From Torreya grandis (Eukaryota; Streptophyta; Pinopsida; Cupressales; Taxaceae): 64,000 nt of DNA. The position numbers were made by a program, and so were the translations under genes. Positions 21,585-34,391 of the stretch are shown in pieces; the stretch's first letter is position 1, and each line of letters begins with the position of its first letter. The DNA lies in the NCBI GenBank assembly GCA_037957365.1, contig JARHVA010003524.1:1464001-1528000 (forward strand). The letters run 5' to 3'. The notes under the pieces were generated by a model, which saw only the letters and a program-made list of their open reading frames with translations, was not told where the DNA came from and did no database searches.

Positions 21585-24500
21585 TTTTAGCCCTTTTTAT
21601 TATGTAATTTTTATCAACAAGTTACAAAACAAACATATATTGTGAGTCAAAGGTCAGGTTGCCACGAGTATGAGAGGAGGTGTTATCCCTCAAACTAAGA
21701 GTTGATGAGGTAAATCAAAATCAAGTTCAAGTTTGATAAGTGGGTAGTTGAAGATAAAATAGGTGAATGGTAGGTTGGGCACTTATGGTGTAAACATGCA
21801 TAAAGTATGATAAAAAGTATGATATCCAAGATCACACTTCCACTAGGTTGCCATAATTGGTAAAAATAAAGGTCAGTGATTAGAAGGAAAAGCGACAAGT
21901 GGACCATGTGACCGCATTTATGCATGGTGACTAATTACACTCATAATTAGAAGTCTCATAGGTAATTTCAATGTTTCAATGGGTATCCAAGGTAGGAAAT
22001 GCTTTTGGTGAAAACATAAATGGGTCAAGTATTATGGGTATTTGAAGTAGGAAGTGTTACTAAGAAGACACAAGTGGGTTAGGTATGTGTGAGGTAGGAC
22101 AAGTTCAAAAAGTGGTCAACATGGCAATGTTATCATTATGGTCAAAGGACCAGGCAAAATTCATCATAAAATGCATGCTAGTTGGGTTGAAATGAACCAA
22201 TGGAAAGGTGATGAGGTGGTTGGGGTGGGCAGAGAAGTCTCTCTCATAAGTGGGAATTGAGGTTAATGTGCACCAAAAAAGTGTGATTAAAGAGGTAAAA
22301 ATAAAAAGGTTAAGCCCCTGACCATTGATGGTCAGGGTGAAAACCCTAAAGCCATGAAGGTTAAAAGTAAAAGTGAATGTCATTTTCACTCATTGTAACT
22401 TTTGACCATGGAGCTTAAGCATTAGTCATCTTTGGTGAATTTTTTGTGATGGTGATTTATGAGGTGTACTTACTGAGTTGGATTGATTGAGAGGACAGAG
22501 TTAGGATGCAAGGTGAGTATGGGCATGGATGAGGATGGTTAGGTCCATGGATTACTCCTTGATGATAGTCAAAGAATTAGGTAGGTGGCATCCTTAAATT
22601 GGTAGTTTTAATTTTCTTTGGTTATAGAATTTGAATTGGCATTTGATTATTTGGGTAGTTACTTTACTGGGTTGGGTTTTATGTGTTTTTTTAATTTTCC
22701 CTAGTTAGGGTCTTTTATTATTAGTCAATTTTTCAAGTAAAATTTGAAATTAATAGGGAAAGGTAGGTGAATTAGGGTAGGGGTAAGTATTAGGTTATAA
22801 TTTAGAAGGGATTACAGTTGTTTGGGTGGTTATTGAGTAGGTTAAGTCTATAGATGTGGACCTAGTTGGGATAAGAAGAAAAAGGGAAAAAGTACAGGGG
22901 TTATCCTAGATGGATCGATAGGAATAGTGTTAGCTGCTACATAGGCAAAAGTCACAACACTATAGGGTCAGGTGGATACCTTATAGGGTTAGGCTATGAC
23001 ACTCATGGGTGATAGTGACTAGGTGAGAGCTTCACTAAACTTGGTCACATAGGAGAGAGACTCCTTGAGACAGAGAATATGAGGAGCTATGGCATCTATA
23101 ATACCACCTGACACCATCTCCATGGAACTATACCTAGCTAAAGTGGAGGAGTTACAATATTGTGAGGCTATAATCCTAAGGTGATATCCTGATGAGCCTT
23201 GATGGGGTGAGTACATAGTGAGTTTGGTAGGTGGTTCTAGTATGGTGACACCAAGTCAGTGGGCTATGTCTATAGGTGGATAGACATGTATATATGAGGG
23301 ATAAGTAGGTAATATAAGAGGACAAGCACCAAGATATGGTAGTGTATCAAGAGATAGTGGTGCCCTAAGGGAATATGTATGACATAACTTAGATATATTA
23401 TATTCTATTATATATCATTTTGATTCTAGCCTACGAGTTGATACAATGAGATGTACATTTTGAGAGATAGAGAGAGACATGTATATTGGTTTGTATACAT
23501 TATGATGTTATTTGACTCATAATTTATATATGTGATCTTTGTTTATTGCTCATCCTCACGGTCTTTGCTTTGATGTTGTGAGATGATGTGATGTTTATAT
23601 CGATGATGCTATTTTGATTATGCTCATGTTATGGATGTTGGTTGCTAATGTAGACTCACCTAGCTAGGCATGCAATGAGATGTATCTTTCTTTATTCATG
23701 GTTATGCTTTTTGACATGTATGTTTATGACATGCTAAATTTTAATGAGTATATGCTTCATTTTTTAGATTTAGAAATGTGGTGGAAAATGGTTGGTTAAT
23801 TTATTATTTATGGATGCTATGATGTTATTATGTTTGTGATGGTTATGATTAAGGTTATGCATTTGTTTATGACACAGATTGATATGATGTGATGATTTAT
23901 TATTTAACTTAGGGTAAAGCACATGAAGCAAGTTAATTAACAACACTAGATGTGAGAACAAAGGATATAATTAAGAGACTAACATCTTTAGTGAAAATAA
24001 AAATTAGTTATGAGAGGATAAGAAGAGGGCATGATGCTTCTTCTTTGACAAGGACTAAAACAAAAATGAAGTTGGATTGGCTTAAATAGCTTAAGCCCTT
24101 TGAATGCTTCATATTAGTGTTTTTTAGCTGGTTAAAAAGGTGTCTTAATCAGATAATGTTAAGTAATCTAAAATCCCTTGATTTTAGGGTATAAAAATGA
24201 GATGGATGAAAATGGAGCCTTCTTGTGAGACTAACATGCCTCTTCTATAGTTTTATGAAGAGTTCGTATAAACAAGTCTATGTCATACAAAGTGTATACT
24301 AATTGATGTGGGAAGTCTACTCATGAAATCTGATTATAGAGTCCAAAAGTTATTTTTCCTATGAGAGCCAATTATAGCTTTAAAAATTATTTTGATTTTG
24401 ATATTTATTGATGATGATTCTTTTGCTTTTTTTTTTTTTTTCTTGGGGGTTGGGGAAGTTGATCAATATGGGAAGCTTCTAATAAATTGCTTGTTTTGAT

Positions 24501-25085
24501 AAATTATTTACTCAACCATCCTTCAAGGGAGTGGTCTAATTTTGTATGCTTTGTTTTAATGTTTTTGATAGTTATCCTTCAAGGGATAAGTCCACCTTAT
24601 CTTGAGCAATTTTGAATATGTTTTCAATAAATTTCCTTTAAGGGAGAAGTCTATGAATGCTAGGAGTGGCTTATGATTGCTATTGGTTCAGATTTTCCTT
24701 TTTTCTTATTTAGTATTACTTGACATAGACTTGTTTATATAGGCTTAAGGGTTTACTTTTATAAAGGCATAACTAAAAGCACAAGAAAGGTGATTAGGTG
24801 TAAAGAGGTTTAGGTGACAATGACCATGGGGATCCATCCTTATGAAAAGGGGAAAAAAGTACCATGAGAATCATGCCATGGGTAGAGCTACGATATCCAT
24901 TTTTTGAGATGAGGCTATGATTGTGATAGATAATCACATGATTTAGCTTTAATAAATTGCCCCTAAAATAAGGAGATGAATGTGATGTGAAAGCAAGGGA
25001 TGAGATTAAGTTAAAACAAAAGGTGAACTTGATCCTTATTAACAAAATACTAGACGTAAATTTGAAGCATTGATGGGATCAAGCT
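21585..25085 (-). other. Long 3' tail of G2
   Basis: About 3.5 kb lies between the integrase end and the 3' LTR. On the minus strand it starts with the polypurine tract AAAAAGGGCTAAAA beside the LTR (21585-21600). Short frames exist (22105-22389, 23019-23216, 24794-25045, all minus), but none has a motif that I recognise. It includes a perfect hairpin CCTGACCAT-TG-ATGGTCAGG at 22317-22336, related to the LTR palindrome. A poly-T run lies near 24428-24442. It may hold a further decayed insertion. Confidence 0.5.
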
Positions 25086-25089
25086 CTAG

Positions 25090-26340
25090 GTTTTTCTCGA
25101 GAAAGGATAACTAGTAAGCTCCTAATCCATACTTATGGGTTATGATATAGGGTACAAGCCAATTGAAAGTAAACTTTCCCCACTTACTTTTCTCCATATT
25201 GGTGATATGTTTAGCTACATTTAGGATGAGGTCTCTAATGTTGAATTCTCACACTCTAAGGTATTTTTTATAGGCACGTTTGATGTGATCTTGGTAGACA
25301 TGAAGATGGGTAAGGGCAACTAAGTGACAATCATCAAGTATCTCAAGCTAAGCTAAATGGTGTTGATAATAATCATATTTAAAAATGAGATCTTGTAAAT
25401 ATATACGAAGAGATGGGATTTGGACTTTGAGAGGCAAGATGGCCTCCACTCCAAATACATGAGAGAAAAGGGTAGTACCTGTAGGGGTTCAAATGCTAGT
25501 ATGATATGCCCATAAGGTGAAGAGGATATGAAAATGCCAATATTGAATAGATGCATTGACCATTTTAGTGAGCATGTTATTGAGAGTTTTATTAGAGCAT
25601 TATACCTATCCATTTATTTGAGGTAGATAGGGAAATTAAAAACTTAACACCGAATGCATCAAAATGACCCTGGACTTGCTTGTTCTTAAAAAATTTGTCA
25701 TTGCCAATGATAATTTTTTAAGGAACATCGAATCAATAGATGATGTGATGGTTGATAAATTTGATAATATTTTTTGTTTTGGTTGAGACTAAAGAAATAA
25801 ATTCTACCCATTTGGTGAAATATTCAATCACAGTGATGATAAAATGATTCACTATGAATAATGGGGGTTAATTTCACCAATAAGGTCTAGACCCCATTAT
25901 GAGAAGGGCCAAAAATAAATGGATACATGAAGACTATCATTAGGTGCATGATGTAAATTGGCATGTTGATGGCACTTACACACTTTTTAACATAATCATA
26001 ATAGTCTTGGTTAAGTGTAGACTAGTAATATCCAAGGTTAAGGATGTGTTTAGCTACAATAAGGCCACCAAAGTATCTCCCACAAATTCCATCATGTATT
26101 TCCCTAATAGCATGGGAGGCTTCATGACTACATAGGAAACAAAATAGGAGGCCATCAAAGCCACATTTTTAAATAATTCCCCACATAATGGTATAACATG
26201 GGGTATTTTGCACAAACACTCTTTGAGCATTCTTGGAAATCCTAGAAGGAATAATGGCAAGGTTGAGATAGTTGAAGGCCTACTAATACCAAAGGTCAAG
26301 TTGGGTCTCTTCCACATTGAAGATGGTGGGAAAATCTAGT
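25090..26340 (-). pseudogene. G2 integrase relic
   Basis: DDE-type integrase, read on the minus strand. The zinc domain near 25960-26140 reads EIHDGICGRYFGGLIVAKHI, then a C-terminal half DYVKKCVS with one zinc Cys still visible. The core near 25700-25850 reads EYFTKWVEFISLVSTKTKN, then IIKFINHHIIY and KIIIGNDKFFKNK, where the second catalytic Asp of the D-N-G motif is kept as GND. The C-terminal domain near 25100-25290 reads HQDHIKRAYKKYLRV, FNIRDLILNVAKHITNMEKS and KWGKFTFNWLVPYII, matching the usual FxxGDLVLK...GKWxPxWEGPYxI. There are many stops and frame changes. Confidence 0.88.
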
Positions 26341-26469
26341 TTGACATAATAAGGTTGGGTAAGTCTATGGATAATTATATATATCTTAGAGGTAGAGGAT
26401 GCAAATGGGATTTGAAAGGCAAAGGAAACCATGGTATCAATAAACTTATTAGTGGATCATAGGGTTGAT

Positions 26470-26810
26470 TAGATGTGGTAGTGTTCAAATGATGCTAAGA
26501 GTTCATCAACTAGTTGTTTTTATTATTGAAAAATATCATTATTACACTGGTAAGATCCATTGATTTGATTTACCACAAGTTAGGAGTCACCAAAGATATT
26601 GATTGTTTTAACTCCTAGGGTTAACTTAGTTTGGAGGCCTATAACTAGGGCTTCATACTCAGCCATATTGTTGGTACATTCAAAATATATCTTGAAATAT
26701 AAAGGAAGAGGTTCACCATCAAAGAGAATAAGTTTGATGCCTACTCCCCCACCACATTAACATTTTAATCTATCAAATAACATGGTGACTTGATAGGTGA
26801 AGTCTACCTA
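26470..26810 (-). pseudogene. G2 additional RNase H (aRNH-like)
   Basis: Read on the minus strand: LFDRLKC, stop, CGGGVGIKLILFDGEP, LPLYFKIYFECTNNMAEYEA, LVIGLQTKLTLGVKTINIFG, DS, stop, LVVNQINGSY. It keeps the first Asp (FDR in place of FDG), the Glu of AEYEA and the Asp of FGDS. It follows the RT-linked RNase H and precedes integrase, the usual place in Tat-type elements, and so serves as a contrast to G1. Confidence 0.85.
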
Positions 26811-27400
26811 AGAGAGGGTCATATGGACTCATTGGGGAACTCAAGATGAGGAGGTTGATTGTCTATTAATGATGCTTCAGCCAATTGATCAAAAATGACT
26901 TTCTCTTTAATTATTTTTTTCTAAAAGGACTAAAGGTTAAACTATGTTAAAATCATGAGCCATTTGGACATACATTGGTTTTGGTATGGATTGGAGTGCA
27001 TATACTTGAGTGGGTTGGTATTGGTTATGACATAGGTCTTGTAGTTAAGAAAGTAATGACAAAGTTTGGTGGCTATGAAGACTAAAGCTAAGCAAAGTTT
27101 CTTAGCATAGGTATACCAAGTCTCATAATCTACAATAATGTGGATAATGTAGTATATGGCTTGCTCTTTGTGTTGTTCATCCTAGTGAGCAAGCATTACC
27201 CCTAGGGATTGGTCAATGGTAGAGATATAAAGGTAAAAAGGTTGGTCATCCTTAGGAGGGGTGAGGACAGGTGGAGACAAAAGGTAATTTTTGAGTAAAT
27301 AAAAGGCCTTTTGATAATCATCATTACACTTAAAAGAGACATCCTTCTTCAAAAGGTGGTGGAAGGGTTGACACTAGTCTAAAATCTAGGAGATAAAGTG
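26811..27400 (-). pseudogene. G2 RT-linked RNase H relic
   Basis: Minus-strand frame with KCNDDYQKAFYLLKNYLLSP, PVLTPPKDDQPFYLYISTID, QSLGVMLAH, then DEQHKEQAIYYIIHIIVDYE. KKLCLALVFIATKLCHYFLN follows, then KWLMILT and EKVIFDQLAEA. This is the classic Gypsy RNase H (LY+S..D.A+G..L.Q, E+AIYYLS+TL...E..Y...EK.CLALVFA..KL+HY). The expected catalytic Asp pattern is partly replaced (STIDQSLG). Confidence 0.88.
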
Positions 27401-28250
27401 ATAGATGGATTAGAGCTTCCCCTAGAAACTATGGAGTTGTTTGAGGTTAACTAGAGGGAGCATGTCAAGGATGGATTTCATTTTGTCCATATTGACCTCT
27501 ATTCCCTAAATGGAAACAATAAATCTAAGGAACTTTCTTGACAAGACCCTAAAATCAAATCCATCCTCAACTAAAAGGAAATAATAAATCTAAGGAGCTT
27601 TCCCGACAAGACCCCAAAAATGCACTTATTGGGGTTAAGGCAAACATGGTCATGGATAAGTCACTCAAAGATAATCTTGAGAATGGCCAAATTATCCTTT
27701 TGATATTTGGATTTCTTGAGAAGTTCATCTAGATAATCTTTGACAATCTTATGAATAAAGTCATGGAAGATGTAGTTCATAGCACATTGGTAGGTTACAC
27801 CAGTGTTATTTAGTCCAAAAGGCATGCCCCTATAACAAAAGGTCTCCCATGGGGTGATAAAATCATCTTTATACTGATATTTAATGGTAATTAGGATTTT
27901 ATTATAACCTAAGAATCCATCCATGAGAGATAACATCTCATGATTGGCTGTAAGATCAACTAGCTGGTCAATGCTCGATAGAGGAAAGCCATATTTTAGG
28001 CAAGAAAGGTTGAGGTCATGAAATTCAACATAAATTCATAGTCCCCTTATGTATTTGGTGATAGGTATGACATTCAAAACCCATTGGGGATAGTTAATGG
28101 GTTGAATGAAATTTACATATAGGAGGCACTGAAGCTCTTCTTTGAGGAGAAGGGCTATGTGAGGGTGCATGCATAGAAGTTTTTTCTTGATGGTCTTGGA
28201 ATCATGGTTGGTGACTATGTTTTAGGTGGAAATGGTGAGGTTTATTCCTA
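27401..28250 (-). pseudogene. G2 reverse transcriptase relic
   Basis: The minus-strand frame includes YVEFHDLNLSCLKYGFPLSS, IDQLVDLTANHEMLSLMDGF, LGYNKILITIKYQYKDDFIT, PWETFCYRGMPFGLNNTGVT and DYLDELLKKSKY. All polymerase blocks are recognisable. The first catalytic Asp of (Y/C)VDF is now Glu (YVEF) and the YxDD box is YLDE, so two active-site positions are lost. The open stretch 27661-27936 is the best preserved part. Confidence 0.92.
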
Positions 28251-29339
28251 TCATGTCACTATAAGACCAAGAAAATTCTATGCTACGGTCTTGGAGGAAA
28301 GAGGGGAATTCTCAAATTTCCTTAAAATTCAACAATTGGCCAGTTTTGACAATACGAGGGTTGTCTAGAGTGCCCAAGTTGGCATCCATGGTAGATTAAT
28401 TCAACATGGTAAAAGTATTGGGAGGAATGGATTTATGGATGGAAGAATTTGGGGCACCAAGATAGGTGAGAATGGAATCATCATCTTAGAATTGAACAGT
28501 GTTAATGGTAAGAGATTCATCTCTTATCATCTTAAGATGGTTCACATGGATGGTTACAATTTCACCTTACTCTTGATAAGTTAGGGGTTTTAATCTGATC
28601 ATGTTGATGAAAAAAAGGTATGTGGGATTATGTTGTCTTCTTCACACTCAGGTGGAGAAAAGGTGGGTGAGGAAGGAATGTCTTCCTCATCAATGGTGGT
28701 GGTAGGTCATTTGGATTTCCACTTATTAGGTAGAATGAAACTAAGGTCATGTTTATAATGAGGATTTATGGTCCCAATAAAAAACAACTTGTGCAAGCCA
28801 TACTCATATCATCTTGGCAAAACCTAGGTAGTTTATATAGGAGAAGCTACAAGTGAATGGTCAAGGTGAAGAGGAGGTGGTAGAGGTATCAAGTAGTTTG
28901 TTGATTCCCCAATAGATGAAATGGAATCAACACTATGAAGGTATAAAGAGAATAATGGTTTCGATATTGGGGTCATACCCTAGTTGGTGATTAAGTTTCC
29001 CATACTCTTGAGGAGTAGGGAAAGTGTCAAGGGTAAGGAGGCAATATTCCCCTAGTGAAAGGTATTGGAATGTGGATTCTAAGTGGTCTAAGGTAGGGAT
29101 TTGATGCAAAGGGATGGATGAGTAGTATATGCCTCATTGGTAGATGAATATATGGGTTCATTCTTCATGTTTGAGGGCTTGTATTGGGCTAATATAGGTG
29201 TACTAGATAGGGGTAAAGGGATGTCATTATGTTGATAAGTCATGTTGCATGATGAAAAGGGACTTGGGTTAACTTTTATAGTGACAACCTAGACCTCATG
29301 CTCAAATTTGATGCAATAATAAAGGGTAGAAAACACACA
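28251..29339 (-). other. G2 protease-RT spacer
   Basis: Decayed polyprotein between protease and RT. I see no individually recognisable domain; Tat-type elements normally have several hundred residues of poorly conserved sequence here. Confidence 0.45.
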
Positions 29340-29620
29340 ACCCATGAGCGAACCCAAGGTCATCCTAGCAAGACATTATACTAAAACTCACCTTCCACTA
29401 CATAGAAAAGCTTTGGGAGCTTGTGAGGTCCTAAATGGATATGAAAGATAATAGATCCTAAATTAGTGGCAATGGTGTTGTTGAAGAATTAGAGGATGGT
29501 TGAGCTTTCAGACATGACATTATCTAGTAGTTTAAGTTGGTTATAGGCATGGGAGGAGATGATGTTAATACTGGCTCCCCCATTAATCATGACCCATTTG
29601 ATGTGAGTTTGGTTGATATA
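29340..29620 (-). pseudogene. G2 aspartic protease relic
   Basis: Minus-strand frame VMINGGASINIISSHAYNQL, KLLDNVMSESS, then GSIIFHIHLGPHKLPKLFYV, VEGEF and YNVLLG. It matches the plant Gypsy protease pattern (VLIDGGSSVNIL...GPH...F.VV...YN.LLGRPW). The catalytic Asp of D-G-G is Asn (N-G-G at 29573-29590), a single G-to-A change that should kill activity. Two stops follow. Confidence 0.85.
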
Positions 29621-31640
29621 GGTAGTAATGAAAAGAGGGGGATCTAGGTCATCTGGATGGATAAAAGGTATTTATGAATCTTTAAGGGTGACAAGGTTGG
29701 AAATTTGGAGAGCACTAACAAAGGCTACTAGAGGTTAAGGGTCTTTAGGGTAGACCTCTACCAATTATAATTCCTCTATCAATGTTTGATGATGATGATG
29801 ATGATGTGAATTATAAATCAACTCATATAAGTTCATCTTCACTGGGGTTTGGTGAAGTTTTTTTAGCACCATTCTTCTAATTGATTCGAAGGGGTTGGAA
29901 TGAGAATTAATCAAGATGGATATCTTGGGTTTGGCTAAAGGTGAGGGTGCTTGATTATGACTTGGTTGGGAGGTGAAATATGGGTACATCCATGGAATAG
30001 AAACTTTAGCCTTCCTCTTATCCTTCTAATGATCATGTGATCATGTGACCACATGGATATTATGGGTAGAGGGAAGAATCTAGGTAGGAGATTGGTTTGG
30101 TTCTTCATCATTATGAGGTGAGAGTGGAGGAGTATGTAGGCATTGGGTAGAGTTTGTTGTTGGTTGGATTGGTAGTGGGTTCATGGGAGGTTCATTTTTT
30201 AATAAATCATCCTCATCATAGATCTAATGGATTATGGTTTGGAGGGCCTTATAATTATTCATGTCATACCCTAGTGTCTTATGATAGGATCACAAATGGT
30301 GGTCATTAGACCAAATGGGCTTCAGACCTAGAGGGTCAAATGGTCCTATGGGAGGTAAGGTCAAGTAATAATATTGTAATAGCCTTTTTAAATTGGTTGA
30401 GTAAGGCTCAACTAAAGGTAGATAGGGTTTAGAGGTTTTGGTCTTGGTTGGTCAGATGTAATTATTTTTGGAAGTGGGATTGGTGATATAAGGTTTGGGT
30501 AAGGTGGCATTCTTATTTGAAGGTTTTATTTTTGGAAGGCAAAAGTTGATAAAGTAGAGGTAGGGGATTTTAGGGTAGGTAGTTTAGTCACTGATGGCTC
30601 AGTGAAGATGGGTGTGTCAATGTAATCAACAATGATGGCTGGGTTTTGATTAAGATAGTTAAATTCTTAATCAAAGTTGAGGGATGAGGCCCCAAAATAG
30701 AAGGCAAGGTTGAAGGTAGTAGAAGTTTGGCCTTCTGGCTTGTTGTTGGCTTAGCCTCCTTGGTTGATTTGGTTTGGTGTTTGGTTGGTATGTTTTATGG
30801 GGTAAGTTCTAATTTCAAGGATGTGTGATTAAGCCTCTATGTAGTGAAGATGCTAAGGTTCTTGGTTGGTTTTGTTGTTTTGGTTAGAGAAGGTGATTTG
30901 TTTGTTTTGGGTTTGGGTGTTGTGGATGGTTGAGAAATGGTTAGGTTGGTAGAGTTTGTTATTGGTTTGGTTGAAAAGGTAGGATTTTTGATAATAGAAG
31001 TGGTGGTTTGGTCTGCCAAAGGTGTGATTAGAGGTTCTTGTTTGGTAAAATAGGGGATCCCTAATTATTTCCAAAAGGTGGCTCGATCCATGTCAAGTTT
31101 GGAGACAAATTCTAATCTTTGAACTAGTCTAGAGAAGGGTTTGTAGACTAGTTTTGTTCCATAGATGGTGGTCTTGAAAGATAATCCCATAGGTCAAGAT
31201 AAGGGAATGGAGACCTCATCATTTTCCTCAATTAAAGGATACAAGGTTTGGATGGGTGGTTTCTATATTAGAGGTGTAGGTATGGTGGTTTCTTCATTGC
31301 GAATGATCTCCAAAGGGGTAGTAAATTGCTTGGCAGTTGAAGGAGAAGGTAAAATAGGTGTTTGTTCCAATATGTCAGTTGAAGGAGGGGATAATGGATC
31401 CACTAACTCAATAAGTGGAGTAGGAAAAAGGGGGAATTCCTTGGTTTGGGTCTCTAAAAGAGGAAAAGGTAACTCCACTGCCTTAATAAGTGAAGATAGC
31501 AAAGAACAGGTAGGTTGGGTAGTAGGTTATTCAATAATGAGTGCATCAAGAACCATATTGACGGTATGGGAATCATGAGAACACTCAACTATGTTGCTCT
31601 AATTTTTGGTAGGTGCATGATTAGGAAAAGGTTGTCTAAA
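29621..31640 (-). pseudogene. G2 gag-protease linker, Pro/Ser/Thr-rich
   Basis: About 2 kb of low-complexity coding remnant on the minus strand, for example TKPITNSTNLTISQPSTTPK near 30900 and PSPSTAKQFTTPLEIIRNEE near 31300. A (GAT)n run at 29787-29806 encodes a His tract. The composition is that of a disordered spacer. Plus-strand frames over the same bases (31165-31578, 31515-31871) are shadows. Confidence 0.55.
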
Positions 31641-33511
31641 AATGTCAAGGGCTTGGTTCAAAGGTGCATTGGGTTTATCCAATGTGAGCTCCCCCTTGTC
31701 AATAAGCGATTCGACAACACTCTTAAAGGTATTACACCTACTAATGCCATGCCTAACTACTTGATGGAAAGCACACAGGTCATTCTCATTGTACCATCTA
31801 GGTGTAGGATGAAAGGAATAAAATTATTAAGGAGGCTTGATAGGAGGAATTTGTATGATATTATATTTTAGTAACTTATCCAAGATTGAAGCATAAGATT
31901 CCCTGAGCAAAGTAAATTAATTCTAATTTTTTTAGTTTTGGTTTCTCATGTTTTACCTTGAGGAGTTAGAGGAGTTTGGTTGATTGATAGATGGTGGATC
32001 AGATTTAAGGACAATCGCATTCAAAGTTCCTTTGATTTTGGTATTGGTATTGGTTTGGTTTCCTGGTATAGAAGAAGAGACTTCATTGGTTTTTTAGGTG
32101 GATTTTTTGTTTTTTAGTTTTAACTTTCCTTTTATCAATGGATCTATTTTCTAGTTTACATGCCATGCTAAAATCTTTGTCAAAGGTATTGAAGCTTTGA
32201 AATGTAATGTAGAAGAGATGTGCTTGGCACATGCTTGAGCAAAAATTTATATCAGTTTAGGTTATGGTAAAGATAAATGAAGTTGATTGATTAGGATTCT
32301 CCAATGAGCTAAAAAAATTAGCAATAGATTCATCACCAAATTTATGGATAGAGTAAATATCCATAATGGAAAATTTCTTAGAGATGTTTATCCAAAAGTG
32401 ATCCAAGAAATTCTGGGATAGCTAGGTGAGAGAGAAGAGAGAGTGTTTGGTTATGGTGCTATACAAATCTAATGTAAAACTAGCTAAGGAAATAGGGAAG
32501 GTATGTATAAGGAGGGCATCATCATAGGCAATAAAATAAAATGCATTCCTAAATACCCTAAGGTATGGGAAGTTCCCATTGGGGAGGGTATGGTCTAATA
32601 GGGACAAATGGGTGAATGGGATCATTACAGATCTATTCATACAGTAAGATGTTGTGAGCATCAAATATGAATGATTCTAAGGCAGTCATTTTATCCATGA
32701 GCATTTTCATTAGATCTATTTAGGATTGTGTACTCAGAAGGTTGTAAGGTGCATATTATTTTGGTGTTGGGTGACATATTGATAATTGGTTAGAGGTTAA
32801 GAAGCTACCACATATTGGTATATGGATACTAGTGACTAGGTGGAGGCTATGTAGGGATAGGTGGATACAGGTGGTTGGGTAGTAGGTAGAGGTACATGTC
32901 CTTGTGGGTTTGGAGTGTATCCTAAGTTTGGTGCAATGGGCACCTATTGTGTAGAATTAGTGGTTAAGTTGGTGATCAAAGGAAGGGTAATGACTTTTGT
33001 GGTAATTGGTGATAAGGTAGAAGGTGTAGGTAACACAAAATTTTGAAGTGGGGTAGTGGTTAGTGGATTGAGGTAGTTGAAGGAAGATTAGCAATGCTAG
33101 TGATAGGTACACCCATGGTGAGGGGAGTATAGGTGGCTAATGGTTGGGTTATTCCTAAGGTAGAGGATTTGTTTATGGGGATGGAAGGTATAAGGGTGAT
33201 TGTAGGTTGGTTTTCCATAATAGTATAAAAGGGATTATTGGTAGAGGAGGAAGCTTGGGTAGTTGATGGTTATGTAGTGACCATGGCAATAGATGTATTT
33301 CCAATAAGGTAGGAAGGCATGCCATAAGGTGGGTCCACAAGTGGAATCGAAGCAAGGGTACGTGAGGCATGGTGTTAATATAATGTTGAAGGGACATAGG
33401 ATTGTTATCTAAGAAAGTGGAAAATTCCATATCTCCTTGGGGAGCTTCTCTAGGGAAAGAAGGACTTCTTGAAGGGTGAGGTGAGTCTACTAGTTCAGAG
33501 ATGTAGTCCAT
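31641..33511 (-). pseudogene. G2 gag relic
   Basis: The likely start is at 33511 (MDYISELVDSPHPSRSPSFP), with a Pro-rich N-terminal region. The capsid core near 32260-32660 shows FRNAFYFIAYDDALLIHTFP, ISLASFTLDLYSTITKH, then YSIHKFGDESIANFFSSLEN, matching the plant pattern (D..LL.H.F..SL.G.A..WY). Near 31650-31802 comes PRWYNENDLCAFHQVVRHGI, then SRCNTFKSVVESLIDKGEL, the zinc-knuckle-like C-x-x-H...GH...C-x-x-(L/F)K element with one His changed. Stops and frame changes occur throughout. Confidence 0.85.
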
Positions 33512-33918
33512 GTATGATGAGGTAGAAGAGGCTAATTGTTTTGGTAATGGATTTTGTTTTTCTAGGTTCTTTTATTGCTAATGATTTAGGAACATATGAG
33601 ATAAGGGAAAGAGAGTACATAAACAATCTCACCATTCAAATAGAGAGAAGACAAGAAATGATCAAGGAAATAAAACACACACTAAGTACATCAATTCCTA
33701 AAGCTCCTTTTAGCCTCTCTTTTGGCTTATGCCTTAAGCTTTCAAAAAATTGTGTGATTGAAGTTGAATTGTAAAGCAAGTACTAAAAAATAAGTCTATG
33801 GTTGCTTTTAGGTTGTGTTTTGGTTCTGAAAATGAATATTGGGAATCAATATGTGGCTTGGTATTGGGGCCTACCCCTTCCCTTCAAATAATGTAATGAT
33901 AATGGTGTTAGGTTCTTA

Positions 33919-34012
<94 letters not shown>

Positions 34013-34371
34013 ATTTCCAAAGTTTATACTCAGCTAGAGAGCTGAGTTGGTTATCTCCTTGGTAATGACCTCCAAGTAGGATTGTTGAGAAAGGGTAAGG
34101 TGACTACTAGGTGATGAAATCCTATTCAAGCCTTGTCTTAAGTTGTTTGATGTTTGATTAATGAAGGTGGTTTGGTTTAGTGTGTGCAATAAGAGTGATG
34201 TTATGATCAAATTACTTTTCTTTAGTTTAACTAAGTGAACTAAACTTGAAATCAACCAATGTATGGAATCAATTTTAAACCCATAAGAAATTTTGATTTC
34301 ATTTATGAGCACAAAATAAGGATAAAAATATGTAGATGCAAATAAAATAAACCCAAGTAGAGACTTAAGGG
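33512..34371 (-). other. G2 leader with (AT)44
   Basis: Untranslated leader between primer site and gag. It contains a pure 88-bp AT dinucleotide run at 33923-34010. The plus-strand frame at 33541-33774 has no recognisable motif. Confidence 0.6.
33923..34010. repeat. (AT)44 microsatellite
   Basis: Eighty-eight bases of uninterrupted AT dinucleotide in the G2 leader. Such a perfect run inside an otherwise heavily mutated element must have expanded after the element decayed. Confidence 0.97.
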
Positions 34372-34391
34372 TCCCATGAGGTATGCCAAAA
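34372..34391 (-). other. Primer-binding region of G2
   Basis: Directly after the 5' LTR on the minus strand: TTTTGGCATACCTCATGGGA. Many plant Gypsy elements have TTTTGGCAYGCCxxGTGGGAC at this place. The tRNA was not assigned. The LTR ends AAAACA just before it. Confidence 0.7.

Noticed and set aside
26054..26317. 87-codon minus-strand frame as a distinct gene
   Set aside because: Part of the G2 integrase zinc-domain region, out of phase with the recognisable motif.
31165..31871. Plus-strand frames of 137 and 118 codons
   Set aside because: They lie over the minus-strand G2 gag/linker, whose zinc-knuckle-like motif is readable; shadows.
33839..34045. Frame with long Tyr-Ile repeat
   Set aside because: It is only the translation of the (AT)44 microsatellite.
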